A DNA stretch of 64,000 nucleotides from Pyrus communis (taxonomy: Eukaryota; Streptophyta; Magnoliopsida; Rosales; Rosaceae), in assembly GCF_963583255.1 (NCBI RefSeq), contig NC_084815.1, forward strand, positions 7,425,724 to 7,489,723, written 5' to 3'. The position numbers and the translations under genes are program-made. The notes beneath the pieces were generated by a model. That model was not told the origin of the DNA. It did not search any database and worked only from the letters and a program-made list of their open reading frames with translations. This document shows, one piece after another, positions 46,140 through 58,182 of the stretch (the first letter of the stretch is position 1; every line of letters starts with the position of its first letter).

Positions 46140-46368
46140 AGTGCTATCTTCATGATATTAGGTTGTTAGCTGATCAAATTGGCGTAGTTCAGTTTCTTTT
46201 TGTTCGTAGTTTAAGGGATATGGCAGCTCACAAGGTTGCTGCATTTACTGCTCTGCATGGGATTGGTCCAGAATTCTTGTTTAATACCCTTACAAAGGAT
46301 GTAAACGTTTCTATTCATTTTTAATAAATTCTACTCTTTTGACCAAAAAAAAAAAAAAAAAAAAAAGA
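46140..46368 (+). pseudogene. LINE 3' end: RNase H tail with poly(A)
   Basis: Translation from about 46,140 reads ECYLHDIRLLADQIG, QFLFVRSLRDMAAHKVAAFT and PEFLFNTLTKDVN, then TAA at about 46,322. This is the C-terminal part of the RNase H domain of plant LINE-1 polyproteins (FVxRxxNxxAHxxAxFA pattern). A short 3' segment ending in an A22-class run (46,345-46,366) follows. It is strongly 5'-truncated, as is common for LINE copies. No clear target duplication was found. Confidence 0.75.
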
Positions 46369-47278
46369 AAACCTTAAAATCCATGAACCATTGGATTACT
46401 CATTTTCTTGTTTTTGATTGATTAAGTTGTCAAATATTTTAAGCATTTGGATCTAAACTAATATAATCATGTTGTCAATTAGAATTTGTCTGGTATCCTT
46501 CTTGGATTCAATTTTTTGTTTTTAAAACTATTGAGTATTAAGTAATTTAACTACATTCATTATTTTCAAAAGAAAAATTAGATCCGAGAAGAAGGAACCA
46601 TACCCTTAGCTTCCTGCTTGATTCCACCATTTTAATGCATGCGTATGAATATTGGAGAACAATCTAACGATATAATGAGTGTGGAAAAAATAACAAGTGA
46701 TCTAATAAGTGCATATACTGATATACGAATTGACATTTGAGCTGAAGATTTCGGGTATCAAGATACATATATACATATTTACGATGAGTAATGCTAGGGA
46801 AACCATTTGATGCAAGGCATCCAGGGAAAATAGAAGGAACATGGGGAATCACTCAATTAGGGGCAACGGAATTACTTACATCGCTAATTGTGAATTCACT
46901 TAACACAGCCAAGCCAAATGCTTGACTATAGAAAGAGGAAACAATCACTCACTTCAATTGCACATAGTGAATATATTTTTCAATTCATTCAAATCTCTCC
47001 TTCAAGGCTTTCTAGTACATTATTTATAACCTCTACAAATTAATAGACCTCAAGTTTCTATGATATCCTTACAACTCCCAAAATAACTTGAGAAATTTTT
47101 ATGGGACAAATATTTCAAACTTAAATATAAGGTTTAGACTTCCAATATGCATGGGTTGTCAATTAACAGACTATAGTTACTACATCACCATCTATTGAAA
47201 CTATATTTTATAAACCACATAACGTGAATATTGATGATTGAATTATACTTGATTAATGAGGTTATTTTATATTAGTGA
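46369..47278. other. Spacer, no gene recognised
   Basis: AT-rich. A partial GAGTAATGCTAGGGAAACC motif at 46,784-46,802 matches the end of the MITE at 48,494 and may be a broken copy. Confidence 0.45.
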
Positions 47279-47427
47279 CGATGATGCTAGAGAGACAATC
47301 TACTTGAACAATATTTTTGTAGACAACATAATGTAGCAATCATCAACCGCCACATCTCCCTAACATTTTTTATTGGTAACACATCATATTTTATGGTCTA
47401 ACTAGGTTGTCTCTCTAGTATTTTTCA
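47279..47427. mobile_element. MITE with GATGCTAGAGAGACAA ends
   Basis: The left end GATGATGCTAGAGAGACAA and the right end TTGTCTCTCTAGTATTTTTC are inverted over 15 of about 18 bases. The element is about 149 bp and noncoding. The ends resemble those of the element at 48,494-48,735, so both may belong to one family. Confidence 0.65.
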
Positions 47428-48120
47428 TTTATATATATTTTTTCTAGCCTTTAGGCATACGTGAATATATTGTTTGTATCTCTCCTTACTCAGTTGTATG
47501 TGAATGAAAATGTTTATGTGTTATTATTTCCTTAAATTGTTGTTACAATGGTCACCCTTTCTACTCACTCTAACTAGGCATCAAATTAAGCAATAACTAA
47601 TTAAGAAACTGAGAGATATTATGTAACATAATAAATAAAATAAAAAAATTGGGGTCAAATAACATGACCAAACAGTACCTGAGCATAGGCTCATCATTTC
47701 GTAAGTAACTACGTGAGATTGGATTAGAATGAATAATTTTTTAATTTTAAGGTATGTTTAGAGAAGAATTAAAAAAATATTTCTAATTAGAGGACAAAAG
47801 ATAGATTAATCATGAAGAAAACTTATATCCTTAAATTTACATGTATGTAATACGCTTCTAATTACCCAAATAAAAAAAATTATTTACTTGTATTTTGAAT
47901 ATGCCCTTAAACTAAAAAATTTATATAGTTATCCCAACTCAATCCTACGTACATACTGAAGGAGCACATTGTTTCTTGTTGAAGTGATAATATTACTAAT
48001 TTTTCTGGACGTATATATGGTGAAGTCATTTCTTGGTCAAAACTGTGTCAGTATTACCAAAAACTTTTTGAATATTATTATTAAACAATTCTCACATGTT
48101 AGCATTGAGTACTACGGTAT
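47428..48120. other. Spacer, no gene recognised
   Basis: No coding similarity, repeat or structured element seen. Confidence 0.45.
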
Positions 48121-48262
48121 GTGATATTCTTCTTTATTTGTAAGTGAAATATTTTATGTTCGATTCTCGCTAATAGCGAATTTGAACCACATTATTGCTA
48201 GTCCATTGTAAGACTAAGTCCGCCCCTCTCCCTTAGAGTAGATAATATCGTTTGTCTTGAAA
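48121..48262 (+). mobile_element. tRNA-derived SINE, copy 2
   Basis: GTGATATTCTTCTTTATTTG, the B-box-like ATGTTCGATTCTCGC (48,156-48,170), GCGAATTTGAACCACATTA, CATTGTAAGACTAAGTC and TAGATAATATCGTTTG match the SINE at 15,684. Target duplication not resolved. Confidence 0.8.
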
Positions 48263-48493
48263 ATAAAATCTATAAATGGGACTTATAGCAGGAATAAGAA
48301 TGAGAAATAATAATAGAAAAAAGAAATAATAGTAAGAAATTTAATTTTTATAATAAATCTTATTATTAAAGAGATCATTATTGATAGTAGAATAACCCAA
48401 AACTTAAGAAATTGCACTTATTTTAATAAAACCGGATTATTCCTACTATTAGCTCTAAAAGTTGGATTTATATGAAGTTTCTCGTTTCTTTGA

Positions 48494-48735
48494 GGGATAA
48501 TGCTAGGGAAACCAAAATTTTAAACCAAATGATATGGTTGTGAATAATTAGATTATTAATCAAGCGTCAAATGAAAATTAGTTACTGACATGGTTCGAAC
48601 CACGTCGCCATGCAATGGCTCAACTATTTTCCATCACTATGGTAAATGGCCACTTGTGATTATTACGTTGATTAATATGTTTATTTCCTATTAGTGACAC
48701 ATTTTCCTAAAATATTAGTCTCCTTAGCATTATCC
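48494..48735. mobile_element. 242-bp MITE with 8-bp target duplication
   Basis: Ends GGGATAATGCTAGGGAAACC and, inverted, GGATAATGCTAAGGAGACTA. TTCTTTGA flanks it on both sides (48,486-48,493 and 48,736-48,743). The interior has no open frame. The 8-bp duplication favours hAT, but a Mutator-like 9-bp duplication with one mutation is possible. Confidence 0.8.
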
Positions 48736-50153
48736 TTCTTTGATATGGATAAAAATGAAGAACATTTTGTACGATGTAGATATAAGCCAGAAGTTAATGC
48801 AAGAAATTCAACTTTTCTCTTTTTTTTTTAATTTTTTTTTTTTTTATTTTATTTATTCTTTCCTTCATCTGTCCAAGAAAATGGTAAGTATCTAGCTCCT
48901 AACTAATATTCCGAAATCCTTACACAATCCCCAAAACTTATTTAACTTCTCTGCAACTGACTACCATCATCCATAAGTAGTGATCAATATTGTCATAAAA
49001 ATTGGTAGAAGCGTGATAAGATTTCTCGTGTTGCACTTCTCTGCAACACGAAGAAGTAAACGTCTACCAGTTATAAGCCTTTAACATTAATGTTATTCTT
49101 AACCTAGCTAGCATACATAGCATAGTTACATAATTAGCGAAGTACAAGAAGAAGAAAAAGAGAAGAAAAAAAAAAAACCATGACATTATATTTAATTAGT
49201 CATTCTTTGTATCTTATGTAACATCTCATTTTACCATTTACACTGTATTATGTTTGACTTTTACTCCGGTATTCCATTTTTATGTCCCACGTTACTGCAT
49301 TTTATCAAATTGGTTGTAAGTGACGTTAGTTTCACAGACATGCCAGAGGCTCGTTGATCTTTTCAACTTGTTTTGACCGTTAGAACATCTAAAACTGCAA
49401 ATATAACCCACGCACGAAAAACAAAACCCCTCCAAATTAAGCAAATTCCCTCCTTGGAAACCCTATGTGGCTACAATCTTCCAAATTGTCACTAAAACCA
49501 ACAATTTCTTTAGCCTATCTATATATTTACTGATGACAAGACCAAATTAGAGACAAATGCCATGTGGGTAAAACTAAGACTTTTTTAACTTAGTTGATGG
49601 AATGGTGTAAAGTAGGACAGAGAAAAGAACATGAGTAAAGTGAGACAAAATAAAATGTACAAAATAAATAAAAATTTTGTATAGAGAATCATATAGAGAT
49701 TTTTTTTTTTTTTTTTTTTTTATTTCTTGTGGAACCAAAGAGTGATAACTTACTTTCATGCAGACTAATGGGATGGTAATACCATATGGTTGGAAAAATC
49801 AACAGAATGGAAAATAGTTTGACAATGTGCCAATTTGGTATCACTAAATTGCATCAGAGTTTGAGCTGACGTGCATGCCATCCGAACGTAGGGTTTAGCA
49901 TATTCATGTTGTATAGGGTGTTGCTTCTGCGGTTGCTTGGACATTTGAAAGAACAGAGACCCATCAAGATTTTAAACTAAAAATCCCATGGGACTCGGAG
50001 AGGACTTTAATTATGTGTTAAGCATGCAGCCAGCTTAGCTTCTCACTGTGCAATCTGCAGTGATAAAACTAATCAATTTATGTAAAATAAATGGAATTAA
50101 AGAGCTTAAAGTTTCTCGCTAGATAAACAATTATCTCTCGGGTCATGGCCTTA
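48736..50153. other. Spacer, no gene recognised
   Basis: T-rich runs at 48,820-48,845 and a T22 run at 49,700-49,721. No coding similarity seen. Confidence 0.45.
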
Positions 50154-51124
50154 GGTCATCTCCAATCAAAAGGGTTAAATATAATCTCGTACAGAATTAT
50201 AGCCTTGCAAAATATTACTTTTAAATGTACAGTGTCAATGTCATACTCATATATCATCTCTAACCAAAGAGACTAAACATAACCCCCTCAATAATTTATT
50301 AGTTTTAAGTTTATATTTTAAATTTATTAGTTAATTGAATTAAATTACCACTTGATGTTTTCAACTTTAGCCGTTGAATTTAAATCAATTATTGCAACTG
50401 AGGAGTTGGGCCTTAAAAAATGGTTAAGAGGGGGCTATATTTGGCCAATATGATGTCCTTTCATCCAAATAATGGTTTGAGAGGCTCTATACAGTTATAG
50501 TCTAGCCAACATTTGGACTTCATACAGTTATAGTCTAGCCAACAGTTGTTTTTGAGCAAATCATGTTATTTTATAATTTTTGGACCTTTAGCTCTCTCCG
50601 TTAGAAGTGACTCGTTAAGGTGCACATGGCGCATTGTGATCGGAGGATTTAAGACCCTTATCTTTTCCCATCAAGTCATTTCGCCGTTTGACTTGGCCGT
50701 GATTATAAGGATTACGTTGGGCCAGCCCTGCTACGCTAATATGCCTATCAAGCCTTGATAGTTCTACGGAACCATTTTGGGCTTTGCTAAGCCTTCGATG
50801 CCCGCTAGCTTGGCTGAGCTTGATGCCGTGTTGTTAAGGCCATCTTCAATAGAAAAAGTTAAAAATTTAAAAACTAAAAAATTATTTTATTTGTCGAAAA
50901 ATTCATCTCTAATTAATAGCTAGACTATAATTTTATGGAGCTCATGATGCCATTATTTGACCAAAAAAGGCATCAAGCTGGCCAACGACTAAATTTGAAA
51001 ACATGCAACGGTAATTTAATTAAATTAACCAATAAATTTAAAGTATAAAGTTTAGAATAATAAATTATTAAGGGGATATAATTCTGAATGGGACTATGTT
51101 TAGATCTTTCGGTTGGAGATGACC
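50154..51124. mobile_element. PIF/Harbinger-like element, 971 bp
   Basis: The ends GGTCATCTCCAATCAAAAGG and, inverted, GGTCATCTCCAACCGAAAGA match over the first 12 bases and beyond, and TTA flanks both sides (50,151-50,153 and 51,125-51,127), the TWA duplication of PIF/Harbinger. The interior has related half-motifs (GGCCATCTTCAATAG at 50,838), a 45-bp direct repeat around ACAGTTATAGTCTAGCCAAC (50,494-50,542) and a GC-richer block at 50,590-50,830. There is no transposase. It may be a composite of two related insertions. Confidence 0.75.
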
Positions 51125-51973
51125 TTAGTGTCAGTGCAGGAGGTGATTCTTTAGAAACCTGTGCGGAAACGTCCACAGCATTGTCGAAACCATGTTTTAC
51201 TTTATTCCAATAGAGCATATATTCTTTGTATAAACTACTTGCCGAGTTCACTAATGAAAAAAATTTAGCATTAGTGTACAACTGTCATGTTCTTACACAT
51301 TTTCTCAACACTTTGGTACTTTTTATTCTCCTCTTGGGCAAGTAAAGAATCCAAATCAAAAGCAACCCCCATCTCTCTCTCTCTCTCTCCCTCTCTATTT
51401 TTTTTTTTATTGAGACTTTCTGTTTGCTTTGGAATTGTATGACGCGGATGAGCCTTGCTTTCTTTCAGTTTTTCTAATGCAAATTTTGGGTCACTAAATC
51501 TGTTTGCTGGAAGTGATTATGTAAGGGCTAGAATCACTTTTGACTTTTGAGGCATGAGAAGTGCTTCTCTATAAAATGAGTTAACACTTTCTGATTTTAT
51601 CGAGAAGCTCATGGGAGGTGGTTCTGCATAAAATCTCCCGAAAGTGATTCTACCCTAAGTTGTTTTAAGGATGCACGACTGACGCCAACTCTTTCCGGAG
51701 CCCTTTCTCAAGAATCAAAACCACATGTCAGCTGAGCGGGTCAAAACTAAACCTATGTGAATCATAATATGCTCTTCAAATACATGGACCAACTAGAAGC
51801 ACTTCACCACCACCTTTAGCAGCCGACCCTTATCCGAATCTTTAATCCAGTATTACAGTGGCCCTCTCTATATATATGCATTCACAGATCAATCACCATA
51901 ACTTCCACATACAGATTAACACCAGAGTCACCGAGAAAAGTTAGCTTATAGCGTCGCTCGTTTCTTCTCCAAG
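51125..51973 (+). promoter_or_regulatory. Upstream region of the CYSTM gene
   Basis: Noncoding. A (CT)n run at 51,373-51,391 and a TATATATAT box at 51,869-51,877 lie about 100 bases before the start codon; the box is a plausible core promoter. The 5' leader has ACACCAGAGTCACCGAG. Confidence 0.5.
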
Positions 51974-52422
51974 ATGGCCAAGACAGGGACACAAGAGAAC
52001 CAACCTCCACCAGGTCTCCCATAACACATCCCGTCTTTTTTTGCGCGATAAAATCTCCTTTGGCTCACTGTTTATACTGTTTTGTTTTGAAGGATACCCA
52101 ACTGCAACCGAGAATCCACCACCTTCCCCAACCGGTGAGAAGTTTAGGCCTCGTACGAAGGCGAAAGGAGAGAGAGGCTTCATTGAGGGATGGTAAGTTT
52201 ATCCATCAATTTGTATTGTCAATCACCACTGTAGAAAATTTCATGCATCTATGAGCCTCCTATTACCTTACTCAAAAGACAACACTCAAAACTATATCAT
52301 ACAATGAACTAGTACAAAGATTTATGGCAATTTCAAGCTAATCATTTTGTTTCTTTTGTGTTTTGTATTGGTGCAGCCTCTTCGCCTTATGCTGCTGCTG
52401 GCTTTGTGAGGAATGCTTCTGA
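51974..52422 (+). CDS. Small CYSTM (cysteine-rich transmembrane) peptide
   Basis: Three short exons, 51,974-52,013, 52,093-52,192 and 52,377-52,422, with GT-AG introns of 79 and 184 bases, give 61 aa. The N-terminus is Pro/Gln-rich (ENQPPPGYPTATENPPPSP), the middle is basic (EKFRPRTKAKGERGF), and the C-terminus is the CYSTM module GCLFALCCCWLCEECF ending in a stop. In the known family, CYSTM proteins are tail-anchored membrane peptides, often stress-induced and able to form homo- or heterodimers through the Cys cluster. The C-terminal module fills the last exon, a typical gene layout. No membrane topology signal other than the short Cys-rich segment is visible. The gene is too small and spliced to appear as a single open frame. 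Confidence 0.9.
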
Positions 52423-53272
52423 AGTCCTTACGAACACAACTACCATAATAGCTTACTCGTTTTGTATCTCTTCTTATCTTCGGGTGGTTTAGCGGACTGT
52501 TTCTATTTGTACCTGCATATTCACATTATTGTAATAATATAGCATCATATTTTCATTCCCTAAGAAATTAAGGTTCATTAACTTTTGATCAGTTGTTTGC
52601 CATTGGATAGTGCGAAAAGGCCTATCCTTTCATCCTTTCTCCTTATTCTTTAGGAGAGGTTCCTAAACATGCACCACATATAAGCAACTATTTAAGCTAC
52701 AACATAGTAGATCAACAAAATTTGAGATAAACCCCCCCCCCCCCTTTGGAATGATTAAAATTATTCTTCACACTATATTTGTACACTACTACTCGGTAAA
52801 AAAAAAAAATGCCACGTACAAATAATAAACACAATCCTGATGGATCAGCCTTCAAGATTGAACGTAAAAATCTAACTCAAAAAAATTTGACAGTTCCCAA
52901 CAATTCAAACAAACATGCAACTGCTATCGAGCAAACTCAAACTGTATTGCTTATTAGAAGGTGGAAACTTAATTATACTTTTTCAGGCAAGCTCCAGAAA
53001 CAATACTTCTCTCCAATGGCCATCTAGGCCTGAATATCAAAGTCACTATCTTGGATATTGAAGGCTGTGTCAAAAAGGCTTCTGCTTAGTACCATAATCT
53101 ATAATCTTTATAATGCACCACACCATATTTCAAGATTCCTCTTAATTTTAAAGTCATATTCTTGAGGCTACAGATGCTCAAGGCAGGTTTGGCAAAAAGA
53201 TTGGAGATAAAATGCATTCAGATTTGAGTAAAAGAACGCACTAATGAAAAACTAACCAATGAAGGATGGCTC
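52423..53272. other. Convergent 3' ends of CYSTM and GLDH
   Basis: The two genes converge here. A C13 run is at 52,732-52,744. Candidate polyadenylation sequences such as AATAATATAGC near 52,534 belong to the CYSTM side. No additional gene is recognised. Confidence 0.5.
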
Positions 53273-56200
53273 TCAGATGGAATCTGATAATGGGAAAAGC
53301 TTTTCCAGCTTGTTAATTGAAAGGATCCTGTTAGGGTCCAACTCCCTTCGAGCTTTGTTGTACGCATCAACTGGAAATCGCTTTCTTAGTCTGTCCTGGA
53401 GAGCGGCAAGTTCATCCTTGTCCTTTGGAACCTGCACATGACAAACGTGTAAATGCTTGATAAATATAACACCTTGTATTGAGCCAATTTACAGAGATAA
53501 ATGGGTGGAATTCCTTAGAGGAGGTTGGTAATTAACAAACAATTTTAATCTACATATACTACTCTAGTTGTTCCCATAGAAAGATTGATTGTTAAGGTTG
53601 CATTTCGATGACCCTTTTAAAATGTATGACTTTGTGGGTATAGAAAAACAGAAACTTTAAGTCTTCTGGACTTCGTAAAATTAAGGTGGCAACATCTTTT
53701 TATAAAGAGATTAAGAAGATAACAGCATAAGATGAATTTAGTACCTCAATCTTAGCCCAGTGTTCATAAGCGGAATACTTATCCCACAACTGTGTCTGGG
53801 TCAGTCGCCTGTAGTGAAAAAACTCTTCTGTAATTTCCTTTCTTTGGCGGGGATCTGTTGTAGGAAGGTACATGATTATACCAACCTGTTGCAAAATTAA
53901 AAACAGCTTTGACATATGAGCGTTGCAGTTGGTAAAGCATTTTGATAAGAGAGAAATAATTCTCCGAACATGTATACCATTAAGCCCAAAATATAACTCA
54001 ATCCAAAGGCTGCTTCTAAGGCAGATTTAGAAAGTGATGAAAGAAAAGAGCCACAGGCAACTGAATGTGATTGAAACTTGATGCGGGTTTCAATTTTGGT
54101 CAAGCAACCTCTATTGAATCATGGTCCTCAAAAGTTTTACAAATTATTCGTCACCCAAACCAGATTGAGATCTAAAATATGAACGTCAAATCATTATAGC
54201 AGTACTAAATATCTAAGGTAGAAGTGTCAGAACCTCAGTGTAACAGGGAGTGATTACTTATATCTTGGTAAGCATATTGAGTCATGTTCTTGTTTGATGT
54301 TTAATAATAAACTACAATTTTCTTGATTGGGGAGGGGGTGGAGGAGTGTTGTATTGAGTGTATCCTGCATTTCTCTTTGAGGTTGTTGAATTAGTTAAAG
54401 ATCATGTTCACCTTACTTGTATTTTCTTTTATATTTACTGATAAAGTTTGGTCTTTTATACAAACACAACATAAATGTCAAGTAGGTTGAATTCATGTAT
54501 ACATGTTATTGTGACCTATCAAGTGGGTTGCATCATGTCATGTCATTATCATTAGAGATGATGATATCGGCTTATTATATGGGTAAATGGGTTCTGGATA
54601 CAATCCATTTATTAACAGGTTACACAAGTCGTGTTGTGTTACCTATTCAATAAACATGTCATGTTCCTCTTAGGACCTATGACACAAACACCAGTAATAA
54701 GCACGAACTTCATCACTAACTCTCAGTTAAACCTAAAGGGAATATCATAATACTAAACCCCGCAAGATTTTTCCCACCAATTAATCTATCAAGCTTTCCT
54801 CAGGTATCACTTAAAATACTCTTGTATGCAGGCTCGACAACTGATTCATCTTTTTATACTACTTTCTTACAGCTTTCTGATTCAAATATGGATAAGAAGT
54901 AACTCAAGAGATATACGGAAAAATTGGTTCGTCAAATTACCCATGAAAATACATCTTCCTCTCTTGTGCTTGAAGCTGGACTCATGGGGCTCTTAGTGCA
55001 GGCTGTCCAGCGCTGCTCTATTGGGGCAGGTGCAGGTATCTCAACCTTCTCAATGAGCTGCTTTAAACCTTCTATGTATTCAAGGTCTTTCATGCTTGGT
55101 TTGGCAAGGGTTCCCGCTGGAAAACAAGTCTCTGAAACCCACTGTTGACCACCACAATCAAAACCCAAAATTTCATCACTCCATCCCACTCTGTATCCCT
55201 CCGACTTCTTCCAGAACTCAGCCTCAGCTTGGTTAACCTTTACAACGTGATCTTTGTTGAGAGGATCTAGGGCGAGTAGTTTATCTCTTAACTCAGTAAA
55301 TGAGAGCTCATTTATGTCTACTTCACTCTTATCTGGAACTACTCTGCAAGTAACATGTGTAAATGGTTAATTGCAATGAACAGATGAATCAACATAACAG
55401 CAATACAGAGGGGTTTTTTTATATGAAACAAAAAACAATAGGAAAGAGATATCACAATGGAGGACCATGTATCCATTTTATGCAAACGCAATAAGAAAAA
55501 GAAAACAACACAACTTATAGAAAAAGAAGAAAAAGGTTTGAACCACCTCCTTAAGGGAGCCAGAGATTCCCAAGATGAAAGCTTTAGGACAAAAATCTGA
55601 TACTGAAATAATAAACCCATCAATAAAATTCTATATTGTTTCCCTGATAGGAGACAAAATGACCCATCAATCAAATTCTCAAATAAGTACTTTTACTAGA
55701 ATACACAAAGAATTCTGGAACCAAGATCTTTTATCTTTTCCAAGATACGAAAACAAGATTAAGGATTGAATCAAAGGGAATCCACCATCTCTCTATTACT
55801 ACGGTTTTAGAAAATATAGACGAAAGTAAAACAATCAATAGAATTTGCGAAGGAAGACACTAGAAGATCACGGATTACAACCATTAGCATTAGATAAAGG
55901 GTACAGTATAGGAAACAGAAGGATGAAAGAGCATATTCTGCTATTGTCCTTCCCAAAATCAACTTAAATAAAGATGCAGTCATGATATTCTCAGGAAATA
56001 GCCTCCCAAGGACACCTCGAAATCACCACATCAGACCCTGAATAAGCCCAACTGTTTTCATGTAAATCATAGAAGCTTTTTATCTGATTTTGACACAAAG
56101 AATTCTTCTCTGAAAGAAATCCCAAAAACCAACTGCCCAGAAAGAAATATTACTCGTATCAAATATTCTCCAAGGTCATACCCGATTTGATTGAGGCTGA

Positions 56201-58138
56201 GAAACAGAGTTCCAACTAACCAAGTGACCCTACTACTCTTCCCAAATAAATCTCTCATAATTAACCCACCCCTTTCTTTGGGAATCAAACAAAGACGAAT
56301 AATAAATGGAAATCCTTTCAAGAAATGCTTCTACTATATTAGCCTCCCCCTTTATTATGAAAATTAAAATAAAATCCACTTGTCCCAGCATCCAAATCTC
56401 CCATCATCCTCTCAATCTCTGAAGCCTAAAAACTATCACTTCTAAGGTTTCCTCACAATAATGTTCCCTAAGTAAATTGGAGTAGATTTTGAAAAAAGTA
56501 TTAAGTTGAGGTTTTTTCTCTAAATCTAGGAGTGAGGGTTTATTTACATGTCTATGTATGGTGGAGGGGGTTTCATTAATTATGTATTAGCCAATTGAGG
56601 GTTAGTACAAATTAGAATGACAAGTAGAACGCTGGTGTTGTACTAGTAGATAAGGATTGTTATTAGTTTTTCATTAGCCAACTTGAGGGTCAGTTGTGGC
56701 TTAGAATGATACAGTTGCCTACTATATAATATGTGTGCTCCTGTAAACAGACGCTCTCATTGAATCAATTGCTTGATCTCGGATATTCATAGTTCTTGAT
56801 TTTACTAATGAACTTAAGGTAAAAGTTCCCACCATTTCCTGAAGACCATCCCCTATTCTTTCTTACTTGGCCCCATGGAACAGAAAAACCATCATCCTGA
56901 CAAAACCATACCAACCTAGGACATTGGCTTCTTGGGCAATGATGATTCAACTTCTTCTCCCACTTCCATACTTGATAGAAATAAGAAATCCATTATTATT
57001 CAGCTTCAACTCTGATGACATCCAACTGCTTCCAAACAAACAACTCTCTCCATTCTTTTAATTAATCACATCAATCAGAATTATTTCCAACAATACTAAA
57101 CATCTGGAATCCCAAATGAACATGACACTTCCAAGAATTTTTATTTTTCTTCTATGCAACTCTTCAACAAATGCATGTCTCTCCCTATATCGTCTTCTCT
57201 CTTTTATTTGTAAAGATAATCAGGAAAAATTAGAAGATAAAGCATATACTCAGTACACATATAAGAATGTTGAAAGTAAGTCTATCTCTCCTACTCAGTA
57301 CAAAATTTACAAAGAACTATAACAATAAAAGTCTATCACTCCTACTCAGTACAAATATTTACAAGAGAGATAGCAATATGCAACGCACACCCACCAACAT
57401 GCATACAGTGTTCCATTGGATGGGATTTCATGACCTTGGTTGATCTTTGTTAAACAAATCCCAACCAAGGCTAACCATGCTTACTGGAGTACATGTTTAT
57501 GTGTCTATATTAGTTAGTAGGAGAATATTTTTACTAGTTTATAAGCAGACTCTCAAATCTTATAGCCAGTAATAAGAAAACAAGAATTTCAAAGTCAATG
57601 AAACTGAAAGAGAGAAATGAAAACAAAATGAGCAGCCATTTAAGAACATGATGAAAAAATATTTGTTGCCCATTATGCCATATTGCTCTAGTAGTACTTT
57701 GATGCCTTTACTTGATTGTACTTACAACGTATTCCAAGCCAAGGGAATCTAAAGATAAAGAAAAGACAAAATTGATAAAAGGGAAGGATAGACATTCGGC
57801 GTATGCTTATAAAGGGCTCAAAAGATCTAATATCATCACTTTCTTGTCCTTCAGTTCCACAAGAGCAATTATCTTTCTAGATTATGCGGTCGAGCAAGAA
57901 CAGTGAACAATTTTACCTGTACTTCTGGAGGCACTCTGTGTAGAGATCTCGGACGTGCTGTATGGCTTCATCACTGCTATATTTGGGTTTGAACTTCGGG
58001 GGACCTTTCCATTTTGATACAGGGTTACATTTCACAACAACAACAATGTCGGTATATGGAATATAAAGGTACTTCACATGTTTATTCTCGGATAGCAATC
58101 TCCTGAAGAGGGAAAGAAAAATATTTCTTAAACAAACA

Positions 58139-58182
<44 letters not shown>

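Noticed and set aside
56067..56321. LINE reverse-transcriptase fragment in GLDH intron 3
   Set aside because: Only a short PKERGGLIMRDL-like match is visible, with no adjoining domain; too weak to list as a mobile element.
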